Counted from the stretch's first letter, positions 36,293-45,834 are shown. The stretch: DNA of 64,000 nucleotides from SMWN01 sp965221455 (GCA_965221455.1 OZ244890.1:2108001-2172000); one strand, 5' to 3'. A program made the numbers and translations. Notes: generated by a model from the sequence alone, not told the origin.

Positions 36293-36350
36293 ACCTAACG
36301 CCAAAAGCACCGGCGGCGAAGCCGTCGCGTGTGCCTTGCCTTGTTATGCA
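36293..36350 (-). repeat. attC-like recombination site R5 (reverse)
   Basis: Plus strand: CCTAACGCCAAAAGCACCGG...TGTGCCTTGCCTTGTTATGC with the inner inverted pair CGGCGGCGAAGCCGTCG. It is the outer end of the reverse array. Confidence 0.8.
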
Positions 36351-36480
36351 TTTTAGAATGCCTTATTTTTGTTTAATTGCATTGCTGTTATGTTAAGTAA
36401 TAAATGCTCTGCCATGAGTTGTAATAACCCATTCGTTATTCTCGTTTTTCACTAGGTCCCAGATAATAGCATGGTTAAAG

Positions 36481-36594
36481 ATGGAAAAAGCATTAAAACC
36501 AGCTGTTGCAAAAGTCGGTGAACAACTGAAACATTATCAGCCATCAGAAAATGAACAGGCAGCTCAGAAGGGATGCAACCATCCGCCTCAGTAG
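36481..36594 (+). CDS. Possible small ORF
   Basis: A 37-codon frame (MEKALKPAVAKVGEQLKHYQ...) starts after GGTTAAAG. It is the only open frame in the 345 bases between the reverse array and the beta-propeller gene. No homologue recognised; it may be a fragment or not a gene. Confidence 0.25.
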   Translation: MEKALKPAVAKVGEQLKHYQPSENEQAAQKGCNHPPQ

Positions 36595-36696
36595 CCCCCT
36601 CTATCTGGTCGGTATTGTAACGTCGTTAATATTGAAACCATAACCGCACCGGGGCAGTTCCTGAATAACTACTAATAAATACGTACGTATCTGATA

Positions 36697-37665
36697 TTAA
36701 TCATCAATAGCCACTCCCCAGGGAAATTTCCCTACGGCGATGGTTTTGATCGTCTCATTGGTGGATGTGTCGATGACAGAGACCGTGCCACTAACGCCAT
36801 CAGTCGAAAATACGCGACGACCATCTTTTGTTATGGCCAACCCCCATACACGTTTACCTACGGGAATACTCTTGATCACTTCCAGCGTATCTGCGTCCAT
36901 CAGCCACACGCTATTGGAACGACCACCGGCAACATAGATATGTTTTTCGTCCTTGCTTAAGATAACATCTTTAGGTTTACTCTTGGGATCTTCCAGTTGT
37001 GTGCGCTGGATAATTTTTCCATTTTCCGTTTCTACCTTGACAATTTCACCACTGATCTCGGCAGTGGCATAGGCGATTTTATTGTCTTTGGTAAACACGG
37101 CGGCGCGTGGCCGATGTCCAACGAGGATATTATTAGTGATTGCATGACCGGGAACTGCAATTACATGGAGCATATTTGTAGATTCGCTGGTAACGATAAC
37201 CTTGCTGCCATCCGGAGAAATAGCAACGCCTTCCGGTTCCAGACCTACTTGAATTTCAGCAAGCAGCTCGCCAGTTTTTGGATTGTATACCGAAGCTTTC
37301 GCATCATCTTCGTTGGAAATATATATGTTGCCATTGGGATGAACCGCAAATGTTTCCGGATCAGAGCCAGATTCAAATTTTCTTAACACCTCCAGTGTTT
37401 TCGGGTCGAATACAGCAATGCTATTTTCTTCACTGACTGCAACATAGACTTCAGTGCCATCAGGTGAAATACCAATGCCGCGAGGACGATTACCGATGCC
37501 GATTTCTTTTTCAACTTCCAGCGTTTCGCCGTTAATCACACTGACAGAGTTATCTTTTTCATTGGTAACAAAGATCCTGCCTGTGGGTGATGCGTAGACG
37601 GACTGCATCATGGAAATACAGAGTATGGTCGAAAGTATGGTTTTGATTAACAGGGTGTGTTTCAT
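36697..37665 (-). CDS. PQQ-associated YVTN beta-propeller protein
   Basis: Encodes 322 residues with a signal peptide (about 1-25). The rest is a series of YVTN-type beta-propeller repeats (VINGETLEVEKEI, IGISPDGTEVYVA and similar). Proteins of this type occur in PQQ-dependent alcohol oxidation clusters next to the ABC-type binding protein that lies upstream here. Periplasmic; the exact role is unknown. It is transcribed after that gene with a 34-base gap. Confidence 0.88.
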   Translation of the reverse strand: MKHTLLIKTILSTILCISMMQSVYASPTGRIFVTNEKDNSVSVINGETLEVEKEIGIGNRPRGIGISPDGTEVYVAVSEENSIAVFDPKTLEVLRKFESGSDPETFAVHPNGNIYISNEDDAKASVYNPKTGELLAEIQVGLEPEGVAISPDGSKVIVTSESTNMLHVIAVPGHAITNNILVGHRPRAAVFTKDNKIAYATAEISGEIVKVETENGKIIQRTQLEDPKSKPKDVILSKDEKHIYVAGGRSNSVWLMDADTLEVIKSIPVGKRVWGLAITKDGRRVFSTDGVSGTVSVIDTSTNETIKTIAVGKFPWGVAIDD

Positions 37666-37699
37666 GTTTAATTCCTCTTTAGTATTCGTAATTCTGCCA

Positions 37700-38524
37700 C
37701 TATTTCTCGCAGTTCAATAGACCGAGGCTATCCAATGTGGGTGGCTTGGCTATGCCACGGACAGGCGCTTCAGCCACGATTTTGTTATCTTCGACCAATA
37801 ATATCAGTTGTCTCAATTGTCCTGTTTTCCGGAAATTCATATCACTACCTTTTTGACCATCAAAAGAGAGATTTTCTTTTAAATGGTTAAGCATTTGTTT
37901 TGCATCGCTGATATTTTCTCTAGCGACTGAATCGGATGTCATTTTCACTGCAGCCCAGCCAGCCCACGCAACATCATCCATGACCGCTCCTTGATTTTTC
38001 CTGAACCGTTTATTCAGATCCCTTGCAGCAAATTTTTTAAAATTTCCATGCCATGCCTGCGCTGTTGCGCCAGAATCAGGATTTTTCTGTCTCCACTGCG
38101 CAACGGCATCAACCTTCATGCTGGTACTTGGTATGGTGTGTAAGGTATTCGGCAAACAACTTGTTCTTGGACCGTCATCTTCGACAGTCAGGTTGAAAAT
38201 CGCGATATCAGATAAATATTTGCTCAATTTGTTCAACGTTGTGATATCAACAGCAGAAAGAATGGCAATATATTGACTATAGTCAGTGCTCATAGCATTG
38301 GCAGGATTGACGATATCCAGTTGATAGTTTTGTCCCAGAAATTGACCTTGCAAATTGGCTTCGTCAAGCCCTTGCTGAACGCCGCGCAAGGCACTGTGAT
38401 TTTGTTCTCCAACGTAGGCGAAATGCACTTCAATTGCTTCTGTGGCGGCACTACTGACAGAAAGGATGAATAGGAAGCTCAAATATGACCATGGACTACT
38501 AATATTTTTCTTTAACATAATCAA
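37700..38524 (-). CDS. ABC-type substrate-binding protein of PQQ-alcohol dehydrogenase systems
   Basis: Encodes 274 residues with a signal peptide. It resembles the periplasmic binding protein family found only with PQQ-dependent alcohol dehydrogenases (VHFAYVGEQNHSALRGVQQG at the N terminus, then a type I binding-protein fold). No ABC permease or ATPase genes are nearby, so it may act as a chaperone or sensor. The quinoprotein dehydrogenase itself is not in this window. Confidence 0.82.
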   Translation of the reverse strand: MIMLKKNISSPWSYLSFLFILSVSSAATEAIEVHFAYVGEQNHSALRGVQQGLDEANLQGQFLGQNYQLDIVNPANAMSTDYSQYIAILSAVDITTLNKLSKYLSDIAIFNLTVEDDGPRTSCLPNTLHTIPSTSMKVDAVAQWRQKNPDSGATAQAWHGNFKKFAARDLNKRFRKNQGAVMDDVAWAGWAAVKMTSDSVARENISDAKQMLNHLKENLSFDGQKGSDMNFRKTGQLRQLILLVEDNKIVAEAPVRGIAKPPTLDSLGLLNCEK

Positions 38525-38926
38525 ATATTAACCTTGAAATTGTTCAGGAAGTTACGACCCTTCAATAGACAGAATTATTTGAGGATCCGGATTCTGTTTG
38601 TTTAATTTTTTATCTTACAAATATGCGCCAATATGTAAAGTTTTCGTTACTCCCAAACCCTATTTGGATGGTAAATCATAATCGGTGCACTTGTAGCGAC
38701 ATAGGACTGTTAAGTAAACTTAAAAGTTGCAGTAATTTTATTTGTAAGTACTGAACATGCGTCGTGATATGCCTGAAAAACAATTGGGCATATCACTTCC
38801 CTTACAACATTAAACTTTAAACTTTGCTAAAGTTAAAACAAAAAAAACCGTATACTGACTTGTTATTATCTCAATGCAATTGATTACCATTACCACAATT
38901 TTATTTTATTAACATCAATTTAGATA

Positions 38927-38955
38927 TTGACAAAGCCAGGCATTTTCATTTAAAA
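38927..38955 (+). promoter_or_regulatory. Putative promoter of the aor operon
   Basis: TTGACA at 38927-38932, a 17-base spacer, then TTAAAA at 38950-38955. A leader of about 50 bases leads to aorA, which has a GGAAGGGGAAG ribosome binding site. The rest of the 38525-39011 gap shows nothing else clear. Confidence 0.5.
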
Positions 38956-39011
38956 AGCAACACTGGTGGTCGGGTTCCGATTAACGGCGTTGCTGGAAGG
39001 GGAAGAATTGT

Positions 39012-39467
39012 ATGTTGAGATCTCTACAAATAGAGCCGGAGAAATGTACTGGTTGCTTGCAGTGTGAAATGGCTTGTTCCTATGAAGCTACCGGGTTGTT
39101 CAACCCATCTAAATCAAGAATCAAGGTTTTCACTTTTCACGACGAAGGACGATTTGTTCCTTACACATGTACACAATGCGAAGAGGCCTGGTGTATGCAC
39201 GCCTGTCCTGTGGAAGCGATTGTTGTGAATGAAGCTACCGGCGCGAAAGAAATCCTCAATGATGTCTGTGTCGGTTGTAAAGTCTGTACCGTGGCATGTC
39301 CTTTTGGTACCGTGAACTACGATCATGACACGAAGGTGGTTGTTAAATGTGATTTGTGCGGAGGTGATCCTCAATGTGCGAGTGCCTGTCCGACCGATGC
39401 AATTACCTATGTAGATATGGATCATACCGGTTTAGAGCGTATGCGTGCTCATGCCGCGCAATCTTAG
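39012..39467 (+). CDS. aorA: Ferredoxin-like Fe-S subunit of aldehyde oxidoreductase (AorA type)
   Basis: Encodes 151 residues with four cysteine clusters: CTGCLQCEMAC near residue 12, CTQCEEAWCMHACP, CVGCKVCTVACP and CDLCGGDPQCASACP. That is enough for four [4Fe-4S] clusters. It is 10 bases upstream of the tungsten subunit gene. The order small Fe-S protein / AOR subunit / FAD protein matches aorABC of Aromatoleum-type aldehyde oxidoreductase, so it probably wires electrons between the tungsten and FAD subunits. Confidence 0.85.
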   Translation: MLRSLQIEPEKCTGCLQCEMACSYEATGLFNPSKSRIKVFTFHDEGRFVPYTCTQCEEAWCMHACPVEAIVVNEATGAKEILNDVCVGCKVCTVACPFGTVNYDHDTKVVVKCDLCGGDPQCASACPTDAITYVDMDHTGLERMRAHAAQS

Positions 39468-39477
39468 GAGATAATTC

Positions 39478-41328
39478 ATGGCCTGGACAAAAAATGTACT
39501 ACGCATCAACTTGACGGATGGTTCCATTACCAATGAACCCCTTAACATGGCATGGGCGAATGACTATTTGGGTCAGCGTGGACTCGCGACCAAGTATCTA
39601 AGCGAAGAAATCGATCCAAAATGTGATCCACTCGGCCCCGATAACAAACTTATAATGACAACAGGTCCGCTGACAGGAACCATGGCTTCAACAGCCGGAC
39701 GCTACTCAGTCGTAACAAAAAGCCCTTTGACGGGTGTTTTGGCCTGTTCCAACTCTGGCGGTTTCATTGGTAATGAAATGAAAAATGCCGGTTGGGATAT
39801 GATTATCTTCGAGGGCAAGTCGCCTGAACCTGTTTACCTCTATATGGAAAATGAAAAAGTGGAACTTGTCCCGGCAGATGAAATCTGGGGAAAATCTGTT
39901 TGGGAAGCCGATGAGATTTTGCATAAAAAATATCAGGATCCACTACTCAAAATTGCCGCAGTAGGGCGCTCCGCAGAAGCAGGGTGCTTGTATGCCAGTA
40001 TCGTAAATGATTTACATCGAGCAGCGGGGCGTTCTGGTGTAGGTACCGTCATGGCATCGAAAAATCTCAAGGCTATCGCCATCAGAGGCACGAAAGGTGT
40101 GGGTAATATAAAAGACCCTGCTGCCTTCATGAAGGCAGCCAACGAAGGCAAGAAGGTGCTGGCTGAAAATGAAGTGACAGGACAAGGCTTACCTGCGCTG
40201 GGTACACAGGTTTTGATGAATGTTATTAACGAAATGGGAGCCATGCCGACCCGGAATATGAAAGATGTCCAGTTTGAAGGTGCAGGCGATATTTCAGGCG
40301 AGGCGATGCTGGTACCGAGGGAAAGTGACGGTAAGGCTAACCTGACGACAAATGGTGGATGTTTTGCCTGTACCATTGCCTGCGGAAGAATCTCTACAAT
40401 TGATAGAGGACATTTCTCCATTGAAAATAAACCTCAATACTGGGGTAATTCCGGCGGTTTGGAATACGAGGCAGCTTGGGCGTTGGGGTCGGATTGTGGC
40501 GTGAACGACATGGATGCGTTGACTTATGCACAGTTCCTTTGCAATGAAGATGGCTACGATCCCATCTCCTTTGGCGCAACTGTCGCGGCGGCGATGGAAT
40601 TGTTTGAAATGGGTGTCATCACAAGCAAACAGACAGATGGTGTGGCATTTAATTTTGGTTCCGCAGAAGCACTGGTCAAAGCCGCTGAATGGGTTGCGAC
40701 GGGTGAGGGTTTTGGCAAGGATCTGGCGATGGGGTCAAAGCGTTTGTGTGAAAAATACGGACACCCCGATTTATCAATGACCGTCAAAGGTCAGGAATTT
40801 CCAGCCTATGATCCCCGCGGAGTACAAGGCATGGGCCTGGCATACGCAACCTCAAATCGGGGTGCGTGTCACCTGAGAGGTTATACGGTTGCGTCCGAAG
40901 TTTTTGGTATTCCGGAAAAAACTGATCCTTTGTCAACCGAAGGTAAGGCAGGATTAGTCAAGGCATTTCAGGATGCCACGGCGGCTGTTGATTCTTCAGG
41001 TCTATGCGTATTTACAACCTTTGCCTGGTCAATGGAAGACATTGCGCCGCAGATAGATGCTGCATGTGAAGGTGACTGGAGTGCTGAAAAATGTCTTGAA
41101 GTTGGAGAACGTATCTGGAATCTTGAACGCGATTTTAATAATGCGGCGGGTATGACAGCGGCCGATGATACTTTGCCGAAACGCTTGAGGAAAGATGCGG
41201 CTAAAGTCGGACCTGCTGCAGGTCGAGTGAATGATCTTGATAAAATGTTACCGGAATATTACCAACTGCGGGGCTGGACATCAGAAGGTAGATTGACCGA
41301 TGAGACTCGTGCTCGATTCGGGCTGTGA
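39478..41328 (+). CDS. aorB: Tungsten-type aldehyde ferredoxin oxidoreductase
   Basis: Encodes 616 residues of the AOR family. The N-terminal domain contains the pterin-binding TGPLTGTMASTAGRYS. Cys295, Cys298 and Cys302 in CFACTIAC, together with Cys510 (SSGLCVF), can hold the [4Fe-4S] cluster beside the bis-pterin metal. AOR oxidises aldehydes to acids at low potential and may run in reverse. The metal cannot be read from sequence; the family mostly uses tungsten. AGGAG lies just before the ATG. Confidence 0.92.
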   Translation: MAWTKNVLRINLTDGSITNEPLNMAWANDYLGQRGLATKYLSEEIDPKCDPLGPDNKLIMTTGPLTGTMASTAGRYSVVTKSPLTGVLACSNSGGFIGNEMKNAGWDMIIFEGKSPEPVYLYMENEKVELVPADEIWGKSVWEADEILHKKYQDPLLKIAAVGRSAEAGCLYASIVNDLHRAAGRSGVGTVMASKNLKAIAIRGTKGVGNIKDPAAFMKAANEGKKVLAENEVTGQGLPALGTQVLMNVINEMGAMPTRNMKDVQFEGAGDISGEAMLVPRESDGKANLTTNGGCFACTIACGRISTIDRGHFSIENKPQYWGNSGGLEYEAAWALGSDCGVNDMDALTYAQFLCNEDGYDPISFGATVAAAMELFEMGVITSKQTDGVAFNFGSAEALVKAAEWVATGEGFGKDLAMGSKRLCEKYGHPDLSMTVKGQEFPAYDPRGVQGMGLAYATSNRGACHLRGYTVASEVFGIPEKTDPLSTEGKAGLVKAFQDATAAVDSSGLCVFTTFAWSMEDIAPQIDAACEGDWSAEKCLEVGERIWNLERDFNNAAGMTAADDTLPKRLRKDAAKVGPAAGRVNDLDKMLPEYYQLRGWTSEGRLTDETRARFGL

Positions 41329-41356
41329 CAGTGATCACATACTCAGGCGTTGAAGA

Positions 41357-42619
41357 ATGAAACATGTCATTATTGGTGCTGGACCTGCGGGCGTCATTGC
41401 TGCGGAGGCCTTGCGTAAAGTACAGCCCGATTTGACGATCACTGTCATTGGTGACGAGCCGGAGCCGCCGTATTCACGCATGGCCATCCCGTATTTTCTT
41501 ATTGAGAATATTGATGAGGCTGGCACTTACCTGCGCAAGTCGGATTCGCACTTTTCTGATGCCGGTATTGATGTCGTTCGGGGACGCGTATCCGGTGTCG
41601 ATGCAAAGAGTAAAAAACTCTCGCTTGAGGGTGGTACTTCAATTGCTTATGACAAATTACTTATTGCAACCGGATCTAATCCTGTGCGTCCGCCGATAGC
41701 AGGCATGGACTTACCCAATGTACACAGTTGCTGGACACTTGAAGACAGCCGTAATATTGCAGCCAAAGCGACAAAAGGCTCAAATGTCGTACTCATGGGT
41801 GCCGGATTCATCGGCTGTATCATTCTCGAAGCACTCGCCTCTCGTGGTGTTAATCTCACAGTGGTTGAGATGGAAGATCGGATGGTAGCAAGAATGATGG
41901 ATCAAAATTCCGGCAACCTGATTAAAAAATGGTGTCAGGGGAAAGGCGTTTCCGTACATACATCGACACGAGTCGAAGCAATTACAGAAAGCGATAACGG
42001 TCTCAAGGTATCACTGGATAATGGAGAAGTGGTTGATGCAGATTTGGTGATATCCGCCACAGGTGTGAAACCCAACATCCAGTTTTTGGAAGGTAGTGGG
42101 ATCAAGACTGAATTTGGGGTGTTGGTGAATAACCGTTTGCAGTCCAGCGATCCCGATGTCTATGCCGCAGGCGATGTCTGTCAGGGTAAAGATTTTTCTA
42201 CCGGTGAATACAGTGTCCAGGCGATTCAGCCGACAGCAGCGGATCACGGTCGTATTGCCGCCATGAACATGATGGGTAAAGACACAGTTCATCAAGGCAG
42301 CGTCAATCTCAACGTGCTGGACACGCTGGGTCTTATATCCAGCTCTTACGGTTTATGGATGGGTGTCGAAGGAGGGGATTCAAGCGAACTCTACGATGCC
42401 GAGCGTTACCGCTATATCAGCCTCCAGTTTTGTGAGGATGTATTGGTTGGCGCACAATCGTTGGGACTTACTCAGCATGTGGGTGTGTTGAGAGGACTGA
42501 TCCAGTCAAAAGTGAAATTAGGTAAGTGGAAGGATCGTTTGCTTAAAGATCCCACCAGAATCATGGAAGCCTATTTAGGCTGTACTCAGGCTGTCGGGCA
42601 TAATGCCGGTGTCATCTAG
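41357..42619 (+). CDS. aorC: FAD/NAD(P)-dependent oxidoreductase subunit (AorC type)
   Basis: Encodes 420 residues with an FAD fold (IGAGPAGVIAAEAL at the N terminus), a second dinucleotide fold (LMGAGFIGCIILEAL) for NAD(P)H, and YAAGDVCQG near residue 270. Resembles NADH oxidase/nitrite reductase-type flavoproteins and the AorC subunit that lets AOR react with NAD. It follows aorB by 28 bases. It would make this a cytoplasmic AOR able to reduce NAD+ directly. Confidence 0.85.
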   Translation: MKHVIIGAGPAGVIAAEALRKVQPDLTITVIGDEPEPPYSRMAIPYFLIENIDEAGTYLRKSDSHFSDAGIDVVRGRVSGVDAKSKKLSLEGGTSIAYDKLLIATGSNPVRPPIAGMDLPNVHSCWTLEDSRNIAAKATKGSNVVLMGAGFIGCIILEALASRGVNLTVVEMEDRMVARMMDQNSGNLIKKWCQGKGVSVHTSTRVEAITESDNGLKVSLDNGEVVDADLVISATGVKPNIQFLEGSGIKTEFGVLVNNRLQSSDPDVYAAGDVCQGKDFSTGEYSVQAIQPTAADHGRIAAMNMMGKDTVHQGSVNLNVLDTLGLISSSYGLWMGVEGGDSSELYDAERYRYISLQFCEDVLVGAQSLGLTQHVGVLRGLIQSKVKLGKWKDRLLKDPTRIMEAYLGCTQAVGHNAGVI

Positions 42620-42784
42620 GTATGTGTTTTAACTGCAAGACAACTTGTCAGTATTAGCAATGTAATTGTGCTATTTTAATATTAATTATATGTATTTTAT
42701 ATGTAATATGTATTTTTTTGTTACTGTTTCTTTCGATAATAATTCTATTGCGGATAGAAACTGGATATGGGGATAAGATAAGTA

Positions 42785-43039
42785 ATGCAGAAAATTCAAT
42801 CATACTGTCTGGATCATCAGTTCCAGGCTGAGTCATCCTTTCTGGATGTCTTTGCTGATGTACACACATTACCCGATGCGCTTGAATTATATCGCCCGCA
42901 AAAGAACTACTACGTAGGTTGGGAAGCGTATAATCCCAATATCAAGGCCTATTTTGGTAAGGCGATTAAAGATATTGGTCTGTCACAACTTACTGATGAG
43001 GATAACCCGACTGAAAGAAATCTCTTGGCCTTGAAGTAG
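42785..43039 (+). CDS. Small protein of the aor cluster
   Basis: Encodes 84 residues with no recognised motif. Soluble and Tyr/Phe-rich in the middle (LYRPQKNYYVGWEAYNPN). It begins 165 bases after aorC and is followed seven bases later by the next gene, so it may be a separate transcript or part of the aor one. Its position suggests a role with the AOR enzyme or its cofactor. Confidence 0.5.
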   Translation: MQKIQSYCLDHQFQAESSFLDVFADVHTLPDALELYRPQKNYYVGWEAYNPNIKAYFGKAIKDIGLSQLTDEDNPTERNLLALK

Positions 43040-43045
43040 GTGGCG

Positions 43046-43555
43046 ATGAGTTCGGGTCGCGGTAAAAGAAAAAAACAAATCACCTCACGGAAAAAGACTT
43101 CATCTCAGGGTGTAGCAAAGCAATCCCAAAGTGAAGACCTGAAGTTAGTCCTGGAACAATTCGGTCGTCTGTCGCGAGAACAGCGGAGTGGATTTCTCAG
43201 TCAAGTGACGGTTGTCGAACAGGAACAATATTCTGGTCCTATTCCCACCGCAGAGCAGCTTGCAAAATATCAAAAAATATTGCCCGATGCGGCAGACCGC
43301 ATATTAAAAATGGCGGAAAAGGAACAGGATATCAAGTGGGAAGCTACACGGGGACAGATTGAGAATCAGGATAAACTTATCGGCAATGATACGAGAAGAG
43401 TTTACAGTGCTACTTTGCTTGGTTTCGTACTGTTAGTTATTGCTGGCCTCGCAACATGGCAGGGTAATACAGTTATTGCTATTCCCCTCGGTCTGGCGGG
43501 CATTGTTGCTAGTCTGCTTAAGTTCGCCATAGACTGGTTAAAACAAAAAAGATAA
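43046..43555 (+). CDS. Hypothetical membrane-anchored protein of the aor cluster
   Basis: Encodes about 169 residues: a basic N terminus (GRGKRKKQITSRKKTSSQ), a helical middle, and two close hydrophobic segments near the C terminus (YSATLLGFVLLVIAGLATWQ and VIAIPLGLAGIVASLL). AGGTGG lies seven bases before the ATG at 43046. No family recognised, although the layout resembles DUF2335-like proteins. Directly upstream of the MoaD-like gene. Confidence 0.55.
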   Translation: MSSGRGKRKKQITSRKKTSSQGVAKQSQSEDLKLVLEQFGRLSREQRSGFLSQVTVVEQEQYSGPIPTAEQLAKYQKILPDAADRILKMAEKEQDIKWEATRGQIENQDKLIGNDTRRVYSATLLGFVLLVIAGLATWQGNTVIAIPLGLAGIVASLLKFAIDWLKQKR

Positions 43556-43569
43556 ATTTGCCCTACATT

Positions 43570-43821
43570 ATGCAAATCACCCTCAAGCTGTACGCGACCT
43601 TAAGCGAATATCTGCCGGCAGGGGCACAGGAACATAGAACAACCCTGGACATTGCAGATGAAGAAACGGCCTACGGTGTGATTGAGCGCTATCATATTCC
43701 AAGGGAACGCGCCCATCTGATTTTGCTTAACGGCGTATACCTGACGCCGGAACAGCGAGAACAACCTGCATTCAAGGAAGGCGATACGCTGGCTATATGG
43801 CCACCTGTTGCGGGCGGCTGA
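43570..43821 (+). CDS. MoaD/ThiS-like sulfur carrier linked to AOR
   Basis: Encodes 83 residues with a ubiquitin-like fold. It ends in the diglycine GG (PPVAGG) needed for thiocarboxylate formation on MoaD-type proteins. AOR operons of the Aromatoleum type contain such a protein (AorD), thought to serve tungsten cofactor synthesis. A second MoaD (56382) sits with moaE, so this copy is probably dedicated to the AOR. The ATG at 43570 was chosen over an upstream TTG. Confidence 0.8.
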   Translation: MQITLKLYATLSEYLPAGAQEHRTTLDIADEETAYGVIERYHIPRERAHLILLNGVYLTPEQREQPAFKEGDTLAIWPPVAGG

Positions 43822-43920
43822 GTTAATTGCCGCCTGTTGTCATTGACTGACTTACCGAAGAACAGATTTTTCTCATCCGGCGGTTGGAACTAACATTTTG
43901 CGAAGGCTCCATACAAATTA

Positions 43921-44208
43921 ATGGTACAGACCATTGAACGTGAGATGAGCATCTCACATAGTGATTTTTTTAGACTTTTACCCAAAGCCGTAAAATCATA
44001 TCGCTATCAGCAAGGTGATAATCATATAAAGGTTTTCATGCACGACGGCGAAATCTGCCTGTCTTTGTCAGAAGAGCGGGTTCGCAAAATAGCCAGTCTG
44101 AGTCTGCCGGTAACGGATGTGACATTTCAGATAAAAAATGTGGCAGAAAAGACAAAAAATGAATTTTTTAAACAATTTGACAGGGCGTATCAACGTGGTG
44201 GTGGTTAA
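43921..44208 (+). CDS. Hypothetical protein after the AOR MoaD-like gene
   Basis: Encodes 95 residues with no recognised motif. Soluble, with a few Arg/Lys-rich patches (KAVKSYRYQQGDNHIKVF). It lies 100 bases after the MoaD-like gene on the same strand and may belong to the aor transcript. Confidence 0.45.
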   Translation: MVQTIEREMSISHSDFFRLLPKAVKSYRYQQGDNHIKVFMHDGEICLSLSEERVRKIASLSLPVTDVTFQIKNVAEKTKNEFFKQFDRAYQRGGG

Positions 44209-44556
44209 ACTGAGATACTACCTTAAATCAACCTCCAAGCTTAATGCTATTCTTAAAAATTTGTTGTAGAAATGATACACTTTAGACAAAGATTTGAGGT
44301 AATGTTGTAAAAAAGAAGAAAGGCAGTTGCAGTCGTTTCTCAAGTTTTGTATAGTCTGCCCCGTCTTGACTTTCAGGATGCCCAGGCGGTGGCCTTGAAG
44401 TTTGAAGCTCGGTATCAAGTTTTTTCAAGAACTTGGTATGTAATAAGAGGAATTTAAGTTGGGGAGGTCGAATTTTTACAGTCGCGCTCATCTTTCGATG
44501 GATGCAGGTGTGTTTGAAGTAAATGCAATAATTTTTTCCTGAGGAGGAAATATACA
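44209..44556. other. Intergenic region before the porin gene
   Basis: About 350 bases with no gene. It should contain the porin promoter and a long leader, but I see no clear consensus boxes. The leader ends in a strong GAGGAGGAAA ribosome binding site six bases before the GTG. Confidence 0.4.
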
Positions 44557-45834
44557 GTGAACAAATTAACAACATTAAAGAGTGCCGTTCTACTTGTTGC
44601 GACGGGCATGTTCTCCTTATCGCAGATGGCCATGGCTGAAGTGAGTATTTCGGGTTGGGTGAATGAAGGTTTTACATACGGCGACGATGGCGTAAATAGT
44701 GATGCTGTGCAGACATCTGATAACGGTACTACGCTGGGTACACGTATGACTTTTGCAGGCCATACGGAAGTGTCTACCGGTCTCACGGCAGGCTTTGAGA
44801 TTATTATTGAGCCATCTGCTACGGGTAACCTGCTTGGTTTCGGTTCTGGTAAGAGGGCAGGTGTGCCCGGACCTGCTGTTGATGATAACCAAAATGGTCA
44901 TGACATTGGTGTATTGGGTAACAGCGTACATATCAGTGGTGACTGGGGTAAGCTCACGGTAGGTTTGCAGTCCATGCCTACAGATAACATTGCCGTGTTG
45001 GAAGATCCTTCGCTGACGCTATGGTCGAGTATCTCTCCCATCTTCCGTGGCAATAGTGCTACTATTCAAGGTCGTTTTCAAGGTCGTTCTAATATTCCCA
45101 ATTTTCCAGCTCTTGCATGGGGTAACTTTCTGCAGTGTCTTTCAGTGCCTGGTCTGGGTATCGGTATCGACTGTAACGGTATTTATCGTCAGGGCGTACG
45201 CTATGACCTGCCTTCATTCGGTCCTATCACAATCGCTATTGGTCATGCCAATGATGACGTTTACGACATCGCTGCCAAGTATAAAGGTACTGCGGGTCGC
45301 GTAAGCACACAACTTGCCTTGGGTTACAATGTCAATCAAGGTGGTGGTGGTGCCAATGTTGGTGCCAGCGAATCTGACACGTTTCAAATGCAGGCTGGTT
45401 TGATAGATCCTGTCTCGGGTCTGTTCGGTTCTATCGCGTACCAGGCGGAAGAAGCTGACGGGGCGAATGCAAATACAGGTGATGACACCGATGCCTGGTG
45501 GTTGAAAGTGGGTGTGAAGAAAGCCTGGATGTCTGCTGGCGATACTTCGCTCTCCTTCCAGTATGGTCATTACAATGATCAATTTGGTGGTGTAAATGCT
45601 ATTGTAAATCCTGCACTTCAAGCTGCTCGTCTTCCTGTTAATCCTGTTACTGGTTCTGAAGTGCAGCGTATCGGTGTGTCTGTTGACCAGTATTTCGGTA
45701 GTAGCCTAATTATTTACGGTGTCTGGGAACGGTTAGACTTAGACGTGGATCTATCACCTGCTGCTGCTGCTGCTATTAGCGTCAATGCCGAAGCACTTAA
45801 TATGTTCACACTTGGTGCAACCTACTTCTTCTAG
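44557..45834 (+). CDS. Outer membrane porin
   Basis: Encodes 425 residues with a signal peptide (1-27, cleavage AMA-EV). The mature part is a beta-barrel with alternating hydrophobic strands, ends in YFF and resembles Gram-negative general porins. The GTG start follows a strong Shine-Dalgarno GAGGAGG. A hairpin terminator lies about 50 bases after the stop, so it is probably a single-gene unit. Substrate preference cannot be read. Confidence 0.85.
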   Translation: MNKLTTLKSAVLLVATGMFSLSQMAMAEVSISGWVNEGFTYGDDGVNSDAVQTSDNGTTLGTRMTFAGHTEVSTGLTAGFEIIIEPSATGNLLGFGSGKRAGVPGPAVDDNQNGHDIGVLGNSVHISGDWGKLTVGLQSMPTDNIAVLEDPSLTLWSSISPIFRGNSATIQGRFQGRSNIPNFPALAWGNFLQCLSVPGLGIGIDCNGIYRQGVRYDLPSFGPITIAIGHANDDVYDIAAKYKGTAGRVSTQLALGYNVNQGGGGANVGASESDTFQMQAGLIDPVSGLFGSIAYQAEEADGANANTGDDTDAWWLKVGVKKAWMSAGDTSLSFQYGHYNDQFGGVNAIVNPALQAARLPVNPVTGSEVQRIGVSVDQYFGSSLIIYGVWERLDLDVDLSPAAAAAISVNAEALNMFTLGATYFF

